This document shows, one piece after another, positions 1 through 11,820 of a DNA stretch of 64,000 bases. Below the pieces are notes generated by a model. It searched no databases. It was not told where the DNA came from and saw only the letters and a program-made list of their open reading frames with translations. The position numbers were made by a program, and so were the translations under genes. The DNA lies in assembly GCA_028564925.1 (NCBI GenBank), contig CM053029.1, positions 188,002,354 to 188,066,353 of the forward strand. Direction: 5' to 3'. The stretch's first letter is position 1. Each line of letters opens with the position of its first letter. Source of the DNA: Lithobates sylvaticus (lineage: Eukaryota; Chordata; Amphibia; Anura; Ranidae).

Positions 1-272
1 CCAATCTCCTCCTCCCCATCCTCCTCTTGTCACACTGCGGGAGTCGGAAGACCGCTGTGTCTCAGAGCTGACTGAAACCTTCGGCCAGCGCTATGACAAA
101 GATCCCGCCCTCCTCCTAGACCAGCTCGTGTGATAGATACAGTGTTCTGTCTATCACACAAGTTGGTCTAGGAGGAGATTGGGACTTTTGTCCTAGCGTG
201 GCATAACATTTCACATTGAGCTCTGTGACATAGCGGGAGATGCCTGCTGTGCGTAATCCACTGGCACTGACT
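1..272. other. Unassigned DNA with one long hairpin
   Basis: I recognise no gene here. Positions about 110-176 form an imperfect inverted repeat of nearly 30 bp per arm (CTCCTCCTAGACCAGC on the left, its complement on the right), the sort of structure seen at MITE ends or cores. It leads directly into the minisatellite that follows. Confidence 0.5.
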
Positions 273-604
273 GGTGAGGCTACATTGATTGCCACAGTAA
301 GACTGCAATGATGGGCACCAATAGGCTGCAATGATGATGGGCACAGTAAGGCTGCAATGATTGGCATGGTGAGGCGGCAATGATTGGCATGGTGAGGCGG
401 CAATTATTAACACGGCAAGGCTGCAATGATAAGCATGGTAAGGCTGCAATGATTGCCATGGTGAGGTGGCAGTGATGGGCACAGTGAGGCGGCAGTGATG
501 GGCACAGTAAGGCTGCAATGATGGGCACAGTGAGGTGGCAATTATTAACATGGTGAGGCTGCAATGATGGGCACGGTGAGGCTGCAATGATTGGCACGGT
601 GAGG
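273..604. repeat. 23-bp minisatellite
   Basis: About 14 tandem copies of a 23-bp unit of the form GGCTGCAATGATGGGCACAG plus 3 bp, with variants (TTGGCATGG, TTATTAACACG). The array keeps frames open on the minus strand, but the peptides only translate the repeat. The same motif (GAGGCTGCATTGATG) occurs inside the TA-flanked MITE at 33.76-34.01 kb, so this array may be an expansion from such an element. Confidence 0.85.
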
Positions 605-815
605 ATTTAAGTAAGGCTCTCTGGGGATCCTGATCTAAGGAGGGGCTCTCTGAGGACACTGATGTAAGGAGGGGCTCTCTGAGGACACTGATGTAAGGGG
701 GGCTCTCTGGGGACCCTGATGTAAGGAGGGGCTTTCTGGGGACCCTGACGTAAGGGGAGGCTCTCTGGGGACCCTAGTGTAAGGAGGGAGGCTCTCTGGG
801 GACCTATGCTCACGG
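605..815. repeat. 29-bp minisatellite
   Basis: About seven tandem copies of a unit near 29 bp, GGGGCTCTCTGAGGACACTG followed by ATGTAAGGA. A related motif (ACTCTGATGTAAGGGGG) recurs at 33.47-33.62 kb. It is non-coding. Confidence 0.8.
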
Positions 816-890
816 CATCATGGGTCAGGTAGAGGGCCCCTTAGCAGAATTTTGCTTAGGGCCCCAGGAAGGTCAGGATCGGCACTGAGT

Positions 891-1185
891 GGGCAACACA
901 GTGGCGATAGTGTTTAGCACTTCTGCCTGGTAGCACTAGGGTCATTGGTTCGGATCCCATCTATGGCACTGCCTTCCTGAAGTTTGCATGTTCTCCCTGT
1001 GCCTGTGTGGGCTTTCTCCCACACATGCTGGTAGGTTAATTGGCTGCCCTAGTATGCGTATTTATGAATGTGAGATAGGGACCCTAGATTGTAAGCTCCT
1101 TGAGGGCAGGGACTGATGCGAATGTATTATGTAAACCACTGCATAAATTGATGGTGCTATATAAGAACCTGAAATAATAAATAAA
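891..1185 (+). mobile_element. tRNA-derived SINE
   Basis: The head carries RNA polymerase III-like boxes: an A-box-like stretch around 901-925 and a B box, GGTTCGGATCC, near 949-959. The body follows with GTTTGCATGTTCTCCCTGTG and TTGTAAGCTCCTTGAGGGCA, motifs common to vertebrate V-SINE-type elements. The tail is an AATAATAAATAAA run. The order tRNA head, conserved body, A-rich tail is that of a complete SINE. It would be copied by a LINE reverse transcriptase acting in trans. The head has diverged from a real tRNA, so I do not call a tRNA gene. Confidence 0.85.
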
Positions 1186-1905
1186 GAGTGCAGAGGTGAC
1201 ATTAGGGGTCTAATAGACCATTGATGTCTGCTCAAAGAGAACCTCTCACCTACAATATGCTGTATAATGTGATAATAATATGTATATGTAATATGCTATA
1301 TTGTGATAGCAATAAAGTTAAGAAAAAAAATTAGAAATCCACCCAGCCCCCATGTTCATGCACATATAAATGCAAACAGGCACATCGAGGCAGCCGCTCT
1401 ATCATAATGAATGAATTTTTTTTTTTGTCATGCATGCATAAGTCTATTTATAAGTGGTTTAGCTTGGGAGCAGGTTTTCTCTTTCTTTATTGCTTTCTTG
1501 AAGCTCCTATGTCAAGTTTATTACTGAACCCACCACTGCCTATTACTGAAAGGGCACACCTCTTAGCACATCTATTTAGCCATACTCACTTCTTGCCATG
1601 GGACACCATTTATTTTGTTAAAGTTTGACATCTCTGCATGGGATGCAACTGCAATCCCATTCCTAATCTGGCAGATGTTATTAGGCTGAATAAGTGGTAC
1701 AATAAAATAATGGAATAAAATATAAATACTATTAATATATATAATAAAGATATGACATTATCCCATTCCTGTCTGCTTTGCAGATGCCCTGTTTATTGAT
1801 CCTGCACTGCAAACAACAAATAAAGGAATAAATGTGCCAAACCTCTGGAACAACTGCTAAAATGAAGAAAAATAATTAGGTGTCTTCTGTTTACACATCA
1901 CTCCA
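1186..1905. other. Unassigned AT-rich DNA
   Basis: No gene, transposon end or tandem array is recognised. The short open frame at 1407-1628 has no supporting context. Confidence 0.4.
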
Positions 1906-1999
1906 GAAAAACCTTTTCTAATTTATATGTAATATGGAAAAACCTTTTCTAATTTATATGTAATATGGAAAAACCTTTTCTAATTTATATGTAATATGG
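1906..1999. repeat. 31-bp triplication
   Basis: Three near-identical 31-bp copies in tandem, each GAAAAACCTTTTCTAATTTA plus TATGTAATATG. The near identity suggests a recent local duplication. Confidence 0.9.
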
Positions 2000-2235
2000 A
2001 AGGGATATAAGCTCTGGGGTTTTTTTTTTTTGTTTGTTTTCTGTTTTGTTTTTTTGTTACATCAATTTTTCCAAATAAAACATAAGTATCTTCCTAATAA
2101 TGAAGTCAAATACAAATTCTGCCACTGGATGGCAGCCTTTAATCACATACATTAAATAATGAAAAAAATCCATAATGCCTGCAAATGGTTCCGTTTCTAA
2201 ACATTTTGTAAACAGAAAAAAATTCACAACTCTTT

Positions 2236-2567
2236 GGCCCATTTCACACTGCCGGACCGATCCATTTCTCTTTATGGAGCAGCGGATGCCAACAGACATG
2301 TGTCCATTGGCACCCGCTGACAACCGATCCTGTCCTCTAAAAACAGATGGGTGGGGGTTTCCCATTTGTTTGGCGGATCAGATCGGATGACAGTAGGATG
2401 GAAACAGATAGGCAGTCAGTTTCCATCTGACCGCCCCATAGAGAACAGCGGGCTGTGTCCGTATCGGGCAAGGACCTGTTATCCGCCTGCTGAACAGGGA
2501 TCAGTGGACAGATTCCCCGCTGAGCAGGAGGATCTGCTGCTGCTGTCTGCCCTGTGTGAAAGGAGCC
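2236..2567. mobile_element. MITE with TTCACACTG-type ends
   Basis: The left end GGCCCATTTCACACTGC and right end GCCCTGTGTGAAAGGAGCC are imperfect inverted repeats around a 0.33-kb body with no coding capacity. TTA follows the right end and a similar T-rich triplet precedes the left. At least four other elements here share such ends (27.76, 28.39, 37.14 and 43.59 kb). The TTA/TAA targets suggest the PIF/Harbinger superfamily. Confidence 0.65.
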
Positions 2568-2725
2568 TTAGCTTCAGAGTTTTTCCCTCATGTTTATAAA
2601 TCAGTCATCCACAGACTAGCAAAATTACTTTTGTAAGCTAAGACCAAAATGCACAAGTTTCCACAAAAAAAAAAAAATGCAAAATTAAGTTTAGTGATAC
2701 AGTTTATTAGCTTGCAGACAGATGC

Positions 2726-3693
2726 AGTCTACTTTCTTCACTGCAGGTGGCGCTCAACTGCAGCGGCATTGCAGGGGCAAAGGAAGTCAAGAGGAACATT
2801 GTTCCTCTATGGTTTCTTGGGTCACTGGGGAAGCTATCCAATTGGAAGCTGCCACCCTATTAGATTCTAGCAACCATCTTGGATCAGGAAAAGCCTATTT
2901 AAAGAGGAAATAAACCCTCATGGGTTTTACTTCCTCTTTTGCTCCCTGTATAGCCTGCAAATGAAAAGCATAATGGGCTAGTATGCATCGCATACTAGCC
3001 CATTATGTACCACTTACCTGCAAAAGAATCCAGCGACGTCCCCTGTGTGGGCAGCGTCCATCTTCTTGCCCTCTTCCTTCGGGGCCACGGACTCCGGCTC
3101 TGTGATTTGCCGCGTGACGTCACTCCTGCGCATGCGAGCCGCGACCTGCGGCATATGCTAGGGAAGAAAAAGCCTTTAGTTTTGTTTCTTCCCTGTGCAA
3201 GCGCCATAGCAATTTTCGGCGGACTACAAGTGAAATATTTCCTGAACGGCACACGTTTAGGAGATATTTCCACTACCTATAGGTAAGCCTTATTCTAGGC
3301 TTACCTATAGGTAAAAGTCCAAAAAGTGGGTTTACAACCACTTTAAGGCCCTGGCTTCCAGGCTTGGTCTGAGAGGGACAGTGATTAGCAGCAGGGAGAG
3401 GTTTCAGACGAGTAGGTAAAGGATATGGATGCGCCATCCTTCTGGAGACCTCCCTATTTGGGCTCAGACTGGCCAGGCCGCATTCCGACCCTCAAGACAG
3501 ACGCTGTCGGCACATCGAAAACCTGCTCTGATGCACATTGCTGATATTGCCTTGAGTGTTCCTGGCCGGGTGCCTTCCCGCTGGGTTTGTTGTTAATTAC
3601 TGGATTCTGCATTAATACAAGTACCTGTTCTCTGCAATCAAACTCTGTATGTTTACTGCCGCCGCAACAGGCTGCACCTCCTACAGACTAACT
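2726..3693 (+). repeat. LTR-like interspersed repeat, copy 1, split by a MITE
   Basis: This stretch is homologous to 44521-45065 once the MITE at 2903-3342 is set aside. Shared blocks include CACTGCAGGTGGCGCTCA, the CTATTTAAG TATA-like motif, AGGGAGAGGTTYCAGA and a 3' part rich in CTGCACC. Size, a TATA-like box near the middle and lack of coding suggest a solo LTR or a short non-autonomous element. Family unknown; treated as a fossil. Confidence 0.6.
2903..3342. mobile_element. TTAA-flanked (piggyBac-like) MITE
   Basis: A 440-bp element flanked by TTAA at 2899-2902 and 3343-3346, with inverted ends AGAGGAAATAAACCC and GGGTTTACAACCACT. The host repeat without the insertion is seen at 44.68 kb, where a single TTAA joins the flanks, so the boundaries are well supported. 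A perfect 18-bp hairpin lies at 2969-3007 and another near 3277-3312. On the minus strand CAGGTAAGT at 3012-3020 is a consensus 5' splice site. Confidence 0.85.
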
Positions 3694-4255
3694 TAAGTTA
3701 TTAAAGGGCAACGCATGGGGACATCTTTGCACATATAGTGTAAAAACCATGATGGCTAAACACTGTTCTGAGTGGTACTTGCGTTCAGGGCCATATGTGT
3801 TCCGGGTTGTATGCCTCTAACGTAGAATTTTTAGTAAACATGGTTGCAAGGTAGTTGCAGTGGGGCCCTATTAACTTGAATGGATCGCCTTTAGTGGCAG
3901 TACTGCCTGTAGAATGTGACAAGGAATATATTTTTGGCATGGCTGCAGCATGTATACACCCCTGTCCAAGTGTATTTACAGCTTAGGGGGTAAAAAATAC
4001 AGCTCAACCACCTGTTTTTATGCACCCCCCAACCACATGGCTAACTGAGTCCTTACATCCCTTCCTCAGGCTTTATACAAGTTTCAAGGAAGAACAAAGA
4101 AATACAACTTAACACATTTGAGTGGTAAATGCCATTGTTAAGTGTTAGGCTGTGTATTTGGGGTGCATTTGGGGTAATTGACTCAGAGATGAGTCCACTG
4201 ATCGGGGGTGCAATGCATTGCAGGCTCCTGGGAGAAAAATATTAAATATTTGTAT
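3694..4255. other. Unassigned DNA
   Basis: I see no gene, tandem repeat or transposon end. Confidence 0.4.
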
Positions 4256-5367
4256 ATAAACCATTCCTTTGTAGCTCTGGCTGTATGTTTAGGGCCATTG
4301 TCCTGCTAAAGGGTGAACCTCCGACCCAGACAGGTTTTCTTTATAGATTGCCCTGTATTTGGCTCCATCCATCTTCCCATCAACTTCCCTGTCCCTGCTG
4401 AAGGAAGGCATCCCCACAAAATGATGCTGCCCCAACCATGTTTCACAGTGGGGATGGGATGTTCAGGGTGATGTGCAGTGTTAGTTTTCGACCATACATA
4501 GCGTTTTGCTTTTAGGCCAAAAAGTACAATTTTGGTCTCATCTGACCAGAGCACCTTCTTCCACGTTTGCTGTGTTCCCCACATGGCTCTTCACAAACTG
4601 CAAATATGACTTCTTATGGCTTTCTTTCAACAATGGCTTTCTTCTTGCCAATTTTCAATAAAGGCCAGATTTGTGGAGTGCACGGCTAATAGTTGTCCTG
4701 TGGACAGATTCTCCCACCTGATCTGTGGATCTCTGGAGCTCCTCCAGAGTTACCATGGGCTTCTTGGCTGCTTCCCTGATTAATGCTCTCCTTGCCCGGC
4801 CTGTTAGTTTAGGTGTCCGGCCATGTTTTGATAGGTTTGCAGTTGTGCGATACTCTACATTTTCGGATGATGGATTGAACAGTGTTCTGTGAGATGTTCC
4901 AAGCTTGGGATATTTTTTTTTATAACCTAACCCTGCTGTAAACTTCTCCACAACTTTATCCCTGACCTGTCTGGTGTGTTCATTGGCCTTCATGATGCTG
5001 TTTGTTCAATAAGGTTCTCTAACAAGCCTTTGAGGGTTTCACAGAACAGCTGTATTTATACTGAGATTAAATTACACACAGGTGGGCTCTATTTACTATT
5101 TAGGTGACTTCAGAAGTCAATTGGTTCCACTAGATTTTAATTAGGGGTATCGGAGTAAAGGGGGCGGAATACAAATGCACGCCACAGTTTTCAGATATTT
5201 ATTTGTTAAAAAAAATTGAAAACCATTTATCATTTTCCTTCCACTTCACAATTATGTGCCACTTTGTGTTGGTCTATCACATAAAATCCCAATAAAATAC
5301 ATTTACATTTTTGGTTGTAACATGAGAAAATGTAGAAAATCTTTGAATACTTTTTCAAGGCACTGTA
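4256..5367 (-). mobile_element. Tc1/mariner element, family A, 3' truncated
   Basis: Read on the minus strand, the element starts at 5367 with the outer terminal sequence TACAGTGCCTTGAAAAAGTA. It continues through a 5' untranslated region and a transposase reading frame, and stops near 4256 just after the motif [11 protein letters not shown]. The right-hand terminal repeat and the last third of the transposase are missing. The same family supplies the fragments at 15027-15129 and 25705-25778. TA at the outer end fits the Tc1 target. Confidence 0.9.
4258..4993 (-). pseudogene. Broken Tc1 transposase, family A
   Basis: The frame opens at 4993 with MKANEHTRQVRDKVVEKF, the usual helix-turn-helix start of Tc1 transposases, and runs to about 4655 (ending HRTTISRALHKSGLY, the end of the paired-like DNA-binding domain). 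A frame break lies between 4655 and 4584, after which the catalytic domain resumes with [19 protein letters not shown], holding the first catalytic Asp. [19 protein letters not shown] follows, then further disruption and the second catalytic motif (DNGPKHTA) in another frame near 4290. The third catalytic residue region is absent. It cannot encode an active enzyme. Confidence 0.88.
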
Positions 5368-7399
5368 GCTTCACATCCCGAGAGTGAGAAGTGGCATCCC
5401 AGTGAGAACCTCCACACACTGACCAACTCCTGGCCGCTCGGGCTGTTCTTTTCTGTTCTCTCCCTCCAGATCCAAACCACGGTCCCTTTTATATGTCACA
5501 GGACCAGTGGGTCAGACCCAACAAAAAGACCAGACCAAAACAGCAAAATAACTGGGAAAGGTCTTAACTCCCAGCCTAGACAGCACCAAACTAACTGGCT
5601 AAATTCCCAACCTACTTACAAACTGGCATGCCAGTGGCATCATAAGAGTGGGAACTTTTGTGTTTGTTGTATGCTAATAAACGTTATTTTAATGTGCTGA
5701 ATGATATACTGTATGTATTTTCTAATCAAGGTCCTATAAACTTTTATACGCAACTGTTCATGATGAAGACTTGAAGCACGCGTGTTCCCGCTCAAATTTT
5801 ATTTTTGCTTTGTATTGTAAGCTTTTTTAATAAAATCTATTTAACAAGAAAACAGGTATTCGCATTTGGAATATCCTCCCTAGCAGGGGTGGTACTAAAG
5901 GCGACGATCGGCATTAACGAAACACCATTTATTGGCGGTAGTCTAATACACCAGCACAATCTCAGACACAGATGTTTGTTCACATTTTAAAGATCACTTT
6001 AATCAACCTCTTAATTATGAAAACACGTGATTTCCTATTCCCAAACGCCTATTTTTTTACTTTCCAAGAATAAAGATGCAGCGTTAGCTCACTTGTTATG
6101 TTTATCTGCCTAAAATGTCATCCTGGGCATCCCAATTTTGTAATAAATTTTAATTCTGCCATGCGAAGGGCAGCCTATTGCTTTGTCAGTAGTTGCAGTG
6201 TACCCAAGGGCACAGTATGACTTGGCATGTTTGTAAGCATTTTTTATTGAGATAAAAGGTCGAGGTTGAAACAATTTTTTATGCAGGTTTATTTTTACAA
6301 TGTGATAACATTTTATTTCTGTGAGTACAACACATCTTAAAGGGAAATTACAATGCATTTTTGCCGAAGATTGCATGAAATGTGTTATTGTAAAATTACC
6401 AAGGAAGTAATTTTTGATGTAACATTTACTTGGTTGCTGTTCCATGTTTTTATGATTACATTTCAAACAGAAATTTTAAGAAATTCATTTTTAGAGATCT
6501 ATAGCATTTACTGACTATATTGTTTACTTGACAGCAAGCCTATGGTAAAAGTATTTAAAGGGTCAATGAATAGCAGGCTCGTCCAGGTGCCTGTTTGTAG
6601 CATCTGATGCCTTTCATAGCTCCCCTGCACATCTTGAATGTACAGTGAAAGTATCTACTAGCGCCTAGGTTGCTGGCTCTAGCCATGAATGCTACTATGT
6701 ATCTTACTATTGGTTGGTTGAGCTTACAATCACAGTGATGCCCAATGGTAGGACACATGAGATGGGAAGGGGCAGGGCCAGAGCATGTAACTAGTAAGTT
6801 GGGTGGTGCATAAAATACTCGTTTTGTAGGCTCAGCAGAGCATCATAAGTTGCAAACAGAAATGTGGGGGGTACCTGCTGTTCATAGTAAGACTTTAAAT
6901 TTAAATTTTCACAACAGGTACACTGTAAAGGGAACCAAAGATGTAAAGTGACAGTTACATTTTTAACCTCATGTCTGTAGATGCCCACAGTCACTAAGGT
7001 GCCTGTAAGAGGGCTTCTGATTGGCTGACTGTTAGCAGCAAATTGCCCAAGCTCCCACTCTGCTAAAAGCCTCTGCCATATCGTGCCCACTCCCTGCCAT
7101 AGGCATTCTCATGACATTCCAGGCCATTAGACTTTATATTCATAAAAAATTAATGTCCACACAAGAATTTTTTTTTTCACACTTTACTGATGTTCTTTAA
7201 AGATGGCAGTGACAAACCACATCATATAACAATAACTGACAGATGTCTTCAGCATCAGCATACATTGCTATACACGCTGTAGCAGTCATCTGGAAAGCAG
7301 CACATTGCACATCACTGATAAGCCATCTTCCCCATGCCAACTTTTTTCTCCTCTACAAAGGATCACCACAATGTTGGGACCCATCTCCCTGTATACTTG
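5368..7399. other. Unassigned DNA, 2 kb
   Basis: Several short open frames occur (for example 6110-6466 and 6791-7090, minus), but none shows a known motif, splice context or repeat. This may be unique intergenic or intronic DNA. Confidence 0.4.
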
Positions 7400-7407
7400 A
7401 TCTTTAG

Positions 7408-7747
7408 CAGGGGTCTCCAAACTTTTCAAACAAAGGGCCACTTTATTGTCCTTCAGACCTTAGGAGGGCCGGATTGTGGCCAGCAGGGGTAGAAAATGTC
7501 ACGGGCCCAGCATCATTGACAATAAATATGGCCGCAGGGTTGGGGGTCAATAGGGAAGGAGTATTCCCCATATTAGTAGGAGGAATAGTATTCCATCATT
7601 GGTATCGGTGGAAGATCTAATTCACCATTGTTGGTGTCAGTGAGAGGAATAGTGCCTCATATCAGTGGAAGGAGTTTTGCCTAAAAAGCATAAAAGCTAG
7701 CAATGGGCTAGCAATCTGTCCCTCGGGCCGCAGTTTGGAGACCCCTG
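7408..7747. mobile_element. hAT MITE (CAGGGGTCTCC ends)
   Basis: Inverted ends CAGGGGTCTCCAAACTTTT and CAGTTTGGAGACCCCTG bound a 340-bp non-coding body. The flanks are ATCTTTAG (7400-7407) and ATCTATAG (7748-7755), an 8-bp target duplication with one difference. An 8-bp duplication with CAG...CTG ends is typical of hAT elements. Confidence 0.85.
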
Positions 7748-8206
7748 ATCTATAGCATTCGGTTCTATTCAAACCAATATTCACCAATAAGGTGAAGCAT
7801 CCTGCTCTGTCATCTGAGATTAACAAGGTGCCTTCTGTAGTATACCAGTCTCTCTTTCTATGTTCCAATCCATAGCTCTACCCAGCCAGGTACGTTCTCC
7901 AAATGTTACTCTCTTTCTCCCAGGGTCATTAGTATTTAGAGGGTTCAGACTTGCCCATAAGGCTTTATGTCATTACAGGGACAGGACTGATGGAAAGGGG
8001 ACCTAACTCCCAATTACATAATTCTCTGTCACCACACTATTTTAGGACAGAGCCACCTAGTGGCAGACTAGCTAACTGCACCTGTTTACAGTGCCCCTCC
8101 CCTAATAAAAAAGGTGTTGGCTGTCCTATTGCTCTTCCTAATTCACATAAATGTGGACATCCAGCAAAGAGAGGAATAGTAATCCATAATCACTATGTAG
8201 CACCAG

Positions 8207-8587
8207 CATAGCTGCCAACTGTCCCTGATTTGAAAAGAATGTCCCTCTTTTGGAACCATGTCCTTTTGTCCCTCTTTACTCCTCATTTGTCCCTCTTTAT
8301 GGTCTGATGTATAGACCGCTATAAAGAAATGTATTATTTAGCTACTAGAAGTGTTATACTATAGTACATTTTACTGTATATCCATCCACTAAATTATTAA
8401 ATTATTAAGTGTTTGACTGAAATACTGGTATAAAGAAAAAGTAGCAGTGAAAAAAACACACCTGTGCGTTTAACCAATCGATTTTTGCATATTAATGTAA
8501 CATGGTATATCACAGGGGCTTAGCCTTTACCTGCATTCCTTATACTAAGGTGCCCCTCTTTCTTATCCCAGAAAGTTAGGAGGTATG
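8207..8587. mobile_element. MITE with 8-bp target duplication (CATAGCTGCC ends)
   Basis: Ends CATAGCTGCCAACT and AGTTAGGAGGTATG are imperfect inverted repeats. The flanks AGCACCAG (8199-8206) and AGCGCCAG (8588-8595) form an 8-bp duplication with one difference, consistent with hAT-type integration. The GTCCCTCTTT motif is repeated near the left end. It is non-coding. Confidence 0.7.
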
Positions 8588-8900
8588 AGCGCCAGGGTTT
8601 TCATCAGGGTATAACGTCTACAAGGGGCCTGCTTATAAATGTTGTCAAAATAAGGCCCCAGATATCCAATTTTCACATCATCTGTCATGCAGTGGAAGAG
8701 GGACTACTGTCACTTGCAGACTAAATGAACAGGCAATGCTGCTGCTAAGACAGGGGGAAGTTTCAAGCGGCAAGTGAAATGGATAGCATCTCACAATGTA
8801 TTAGGAAATTCGATCCATAAGGGCAAAATAAAGAAACTCTAATAACTCTTTAACCCATCCACAATGTTTAACCCTCATTTTCAGGAATCCTAAATCTTAA

Positions 8901-9296
8901 AGTATAGCTAAAGGCAAAACTTATTTTAAAGTTTTGGATAGAGTGGTGAGGGATTAGAAACCCTTGTCAGTTTTTTTTATTGCAGTCTGTGTCCATATTA
9001 GGGAGATTTACCCTCTCTATTTGTCCTATTTTCCATTATCATTGAAAGTGAAAGTAAAAGAAAATCCCAAATTTTGGACTGTCCCCAGAAAAGTTATAGA
9101 TGGGAAATGTTCCAATTGGGACACTAGTTCCCCTAATTTGTAGGGATTTCCTCTCACTTCCTGTTTCGGCTATGGGACAGGAAGTGAAGGAAAAATATCC
9201 AAAATGAGGCATGAGATGGGAAAAAAAATCTGTCAGGGGTTAAAACCCTCTCTTGTGCTATCCAAAATGAAAAAAACTTTTGCCTATAGTTCTACT
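8901..9296. mobile_element. TTAA-flanked MITE
   Basis: TTAA at 8897-8900 and 9297-9300 flanks imperfect inverted ends AGTATAGCTAAAGGCAAAA and TTTTGCCTATAGTTCTACT. Internal sequence is also roughly palindromic (GGGATTAGAAACCC and GGGGTTAAAACCC). It is one of about nine such elements in this window. Confidence 0.75.
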
Positions 9297-9300
9297 TTAA

Positions 9301-10325
9301 ATACCATTTGAATTTTTTTTTTTAAGAAATGCACTTTAAATCATTTATGTACATACAATAAGAAAAATTGCTGAATTCACAGAACTTTTTATTTTTCAGC
9401 TTCATCAAAATATTACAAAAAATTTATAAATATACAGTATCATTTTATTGTTTATAGTACAAAGACAAGTAGTGAACAAGGGGACCTCATATAGTAAAGG
9501 GCCCTGTGATTGCTGATGGCAACCCTGAGCAGGACCCGTAAAAAGGAAGCATATATATATATATTTTTATGTGATGAACCCATGTGGCTACCTCCCCTTT
9601 CAAAAAATAAACATATCGATGAGATTATTTACATTTAAAAAAATACCAAAAGCACTGACTTTTTTTCGTTTTGTCGTGACTCATGTTGTAGTTGCAAAAG
9701 ACACTGGGAAACAATTGCTTGTTTCATGGCTATAGTTTATTAAGAATCAAATGAACAACTGTAATTTTATTTTAACATTTACAGTTCCGGAGAGCTGGGC
9801 ACTGATTATAAATAAGCTTTGCTGGGTCTGATGTGCTTTCTTGGTTCATGCAAAGGCTTTTAGCAAATAGGCTCGTGTAGGAAGCACTGATGAAATGGAA
9901 AATTGTTGACATATACTTATCATCAATTTCCTTTCCAAGTCAGCACTGATGGGTTGAGCTTGGCTCCTCGAGACCACCTTCACCATTGCTTAAAGGTCTT
10001 CTTCCTCTGCAGTGCATATTTTGATAAAATATTACTGAAAAAGAAAAATAAAGACATTGAGGTAAAATTATATTATATGGCAAGGTGCCTGGAAACAAAA
10101 ATTATGGTAAGTATATGTCAATAATTTTGTGTTTTCCAGGCGCCTTCCCGTGTCAGCACTGATAGAAACTTAATAGCAATGAAAATAAAAACAAGGGAGG
10201 GTACTGCAAAAATAGAAAATGTTTATTCTATAGAGTTACACACAGAGGAAAGAACAGCCAAGTCAATGTCCACATCTGATATAGCAGCCACTTCCAACCT
10301 ATAATGGTTCACAAATGTTATTTCT
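9301..10325. other. Unassigned DNA with one hairpin
   Basis: AT-rich sequence without a recognised gene. Positions about 10081-10147 form an inverted repeat (AAGGTGCCTGGAAACAAAAA and its imperfect complement), and GTCAGCACTGAT occurs at both 9940 and 10155. This suggests a small repeat element whose full bounds I could not fix. Confidence 0.45.
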
Positions 10326-10329
10326 TTAA

Positions 10330-10788
10330 AGCGGGACTGTACTGAAATTTTTTTTTTTTAAAAGCCAGCAGCTACAAATACTGCAGCTGCTGACTTTTAA
10401 AAAACGGACACTTACCTGTTCCAGGGTCCAGCGGTGTCGGCAGCAGAGGCCGATCTATCCCTCGGCTCTCTGCTGTAGCCGGCGCCATTCTCGGTGAGGG
10501 AATCAGGAAGTGGCTTCACTTCCCGATTCCCAACTGCGCATGCGCGAGTCGCGCGCCGCAATGAGAATCTTCAGCGCTGTCTGTCGGGACACGTGTGTGT
10601 CCCGGCAGACAGCGCGCTGGGACAGGAACTTGCGTAAACTCCCGTGGGAGTTTATGCCGGAAGTGGGTGCAGATACCTGTCTTAGACAGGTATCTGCACC
10701 CCCCTCCCCCCTGAAAGGTGCCAAATGTGACACCGGAGGGGGGGAGGGTTCCGAAAAGCGGGAGTTCCCCTTTAGGGTGGAATCCCGC
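10330..10788. mobile_element. TTAA-flanked MITE, GCGGGAC subfamily
   Basis: TTAA at 10326-10329 and 10789-10792 flanks ends AGCGGGACT and AATCCCGCT. The left part holds the near-palindrome CAGCTACAAATACTGCAGCT, shared with copies at 11.4 and 48.4 kb. A minus-strand CAGGTAAG (10411-10418) is a consensus splice donor. Overlapping open frames of up to 127 codons are by-products of GC richness. Confidence 0.8.
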
Positions 10789-10792
10789 TTTA

Positions 10793-11399
10793 AGATTCCT
10801 GCTCATGAGGCCCACAACTTTGCCATCGCCTTAGTCAAATGTTCTAGAATTTGTGAGAGAGGGGGAACCTTCTTAGCTTCCTTTGCCTTGTGAATGGCCT
10901 AAAGTATCCAGAAGAAGGCTAAAGTTCAAGTTCTCTCCTTTCTTCTCTACATTCAAATTTTTTTGAGAAACTTGTTCAATCTTCTCTGGCTGATAAATGT
11001 ATTGAAACAAAAGCCATAGAAGGAGAGGGTGTGGGACTCGGGGGCCAAAGCAGAAGATTAAGACTCATGCTTTAGGCTACTGCTTCTTTCATATATGCCT
11101 ATACAGTATATGCTTTTACCTCTTCTGATTCTTTTTCCACTTTTCCTGAGATGTCACAGAAGCAGGCTTCACACACTACCTTGCCAGGAAGCACAAGCCC
11201 AGCAGAAGCCCTCTTGGGGCCTTGAGCTCAAAAGCCAGACTCGAAGGCCCGAGTAGAATAACAGGGAGAGTGATGCTTAAATTTGCTATTATATTTGTAA
11301 CCTAAAGATTTATGGTAGTCCTTCTCCTTTGAATCTCTGGATCATTTAGACTCCTTAGAATGGGGAGAGCCAGATGCAGGGAATGATGATGTCTTCACC
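10793..11399. other. Unassigned DNA
   Basis: No recognised feature. Confidence 0.4.
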
Positions 11400-11403
11400 T
11401 TAA

Positions 11404-11750
11404 AGTGGGATGCCCCCTAAAAAAAAAAATGTAAAAGTCAGCAGCCACAAATACTGCAGCTGCTGACTTTTAATAATTGGACACTTACCTGTCCCAGGGT
11501 CCAGCGATGCGGGGGAACGAAGCCCCCCCTCGTTTCCCGCTCTGCTCGTGGCGCCGGCATTATTACTGTGGGCACCCGGCTGTGGTTTCACAGCCGGGCA
11601 CCCACTGCGCATGTGCGAGCAGCGCCGCACGCCGTGCAGTCATCTGGGACACGTGACAAGTCCCAGATGACTGTGCGGCGCCGATGGGAAGTGATGTCAG
11701 TGCCCGGGCACTGAAGGAGGCAGACTACGAGGGACCCCATAGCAACAGGC
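11404..11750. mobile_element. TTAA MITE, GCGGGAC subfamily, right end unclear
   Basis: It begins after TTAA at 11400-11403 with AGTGGGATGCCCCC and shares the TACTGCAGCTGCTGACTTTT block and the minus-strand donor CAGGTAAGT (11483-11491) with the 10.33-kb copy. A hairpin (CAGTCATCTGGGAC and complement) lies at 11637-11674. I could not find the right TTAA end; the stated end is approximate. Confidence 0.65.
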
Positions 11751-11820
11751 ATTTAGGCATTGAAGGAGCAACACAAATACTCTTGGACAGCAGCATTGTC
11801 AATCTGGGGAGAGGGTAGTG

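Noticed and set aside
901-990. tRNA gene
   Set aside because: Pol III-like boxes are present but the fold is degraded and a SINE body and A-rich tail follow; called as a SINE.
10510-10893. 127-codon open frame
   Set aside because: It lies mostly inside a GC-rich TTAA MITE and runs off its end.
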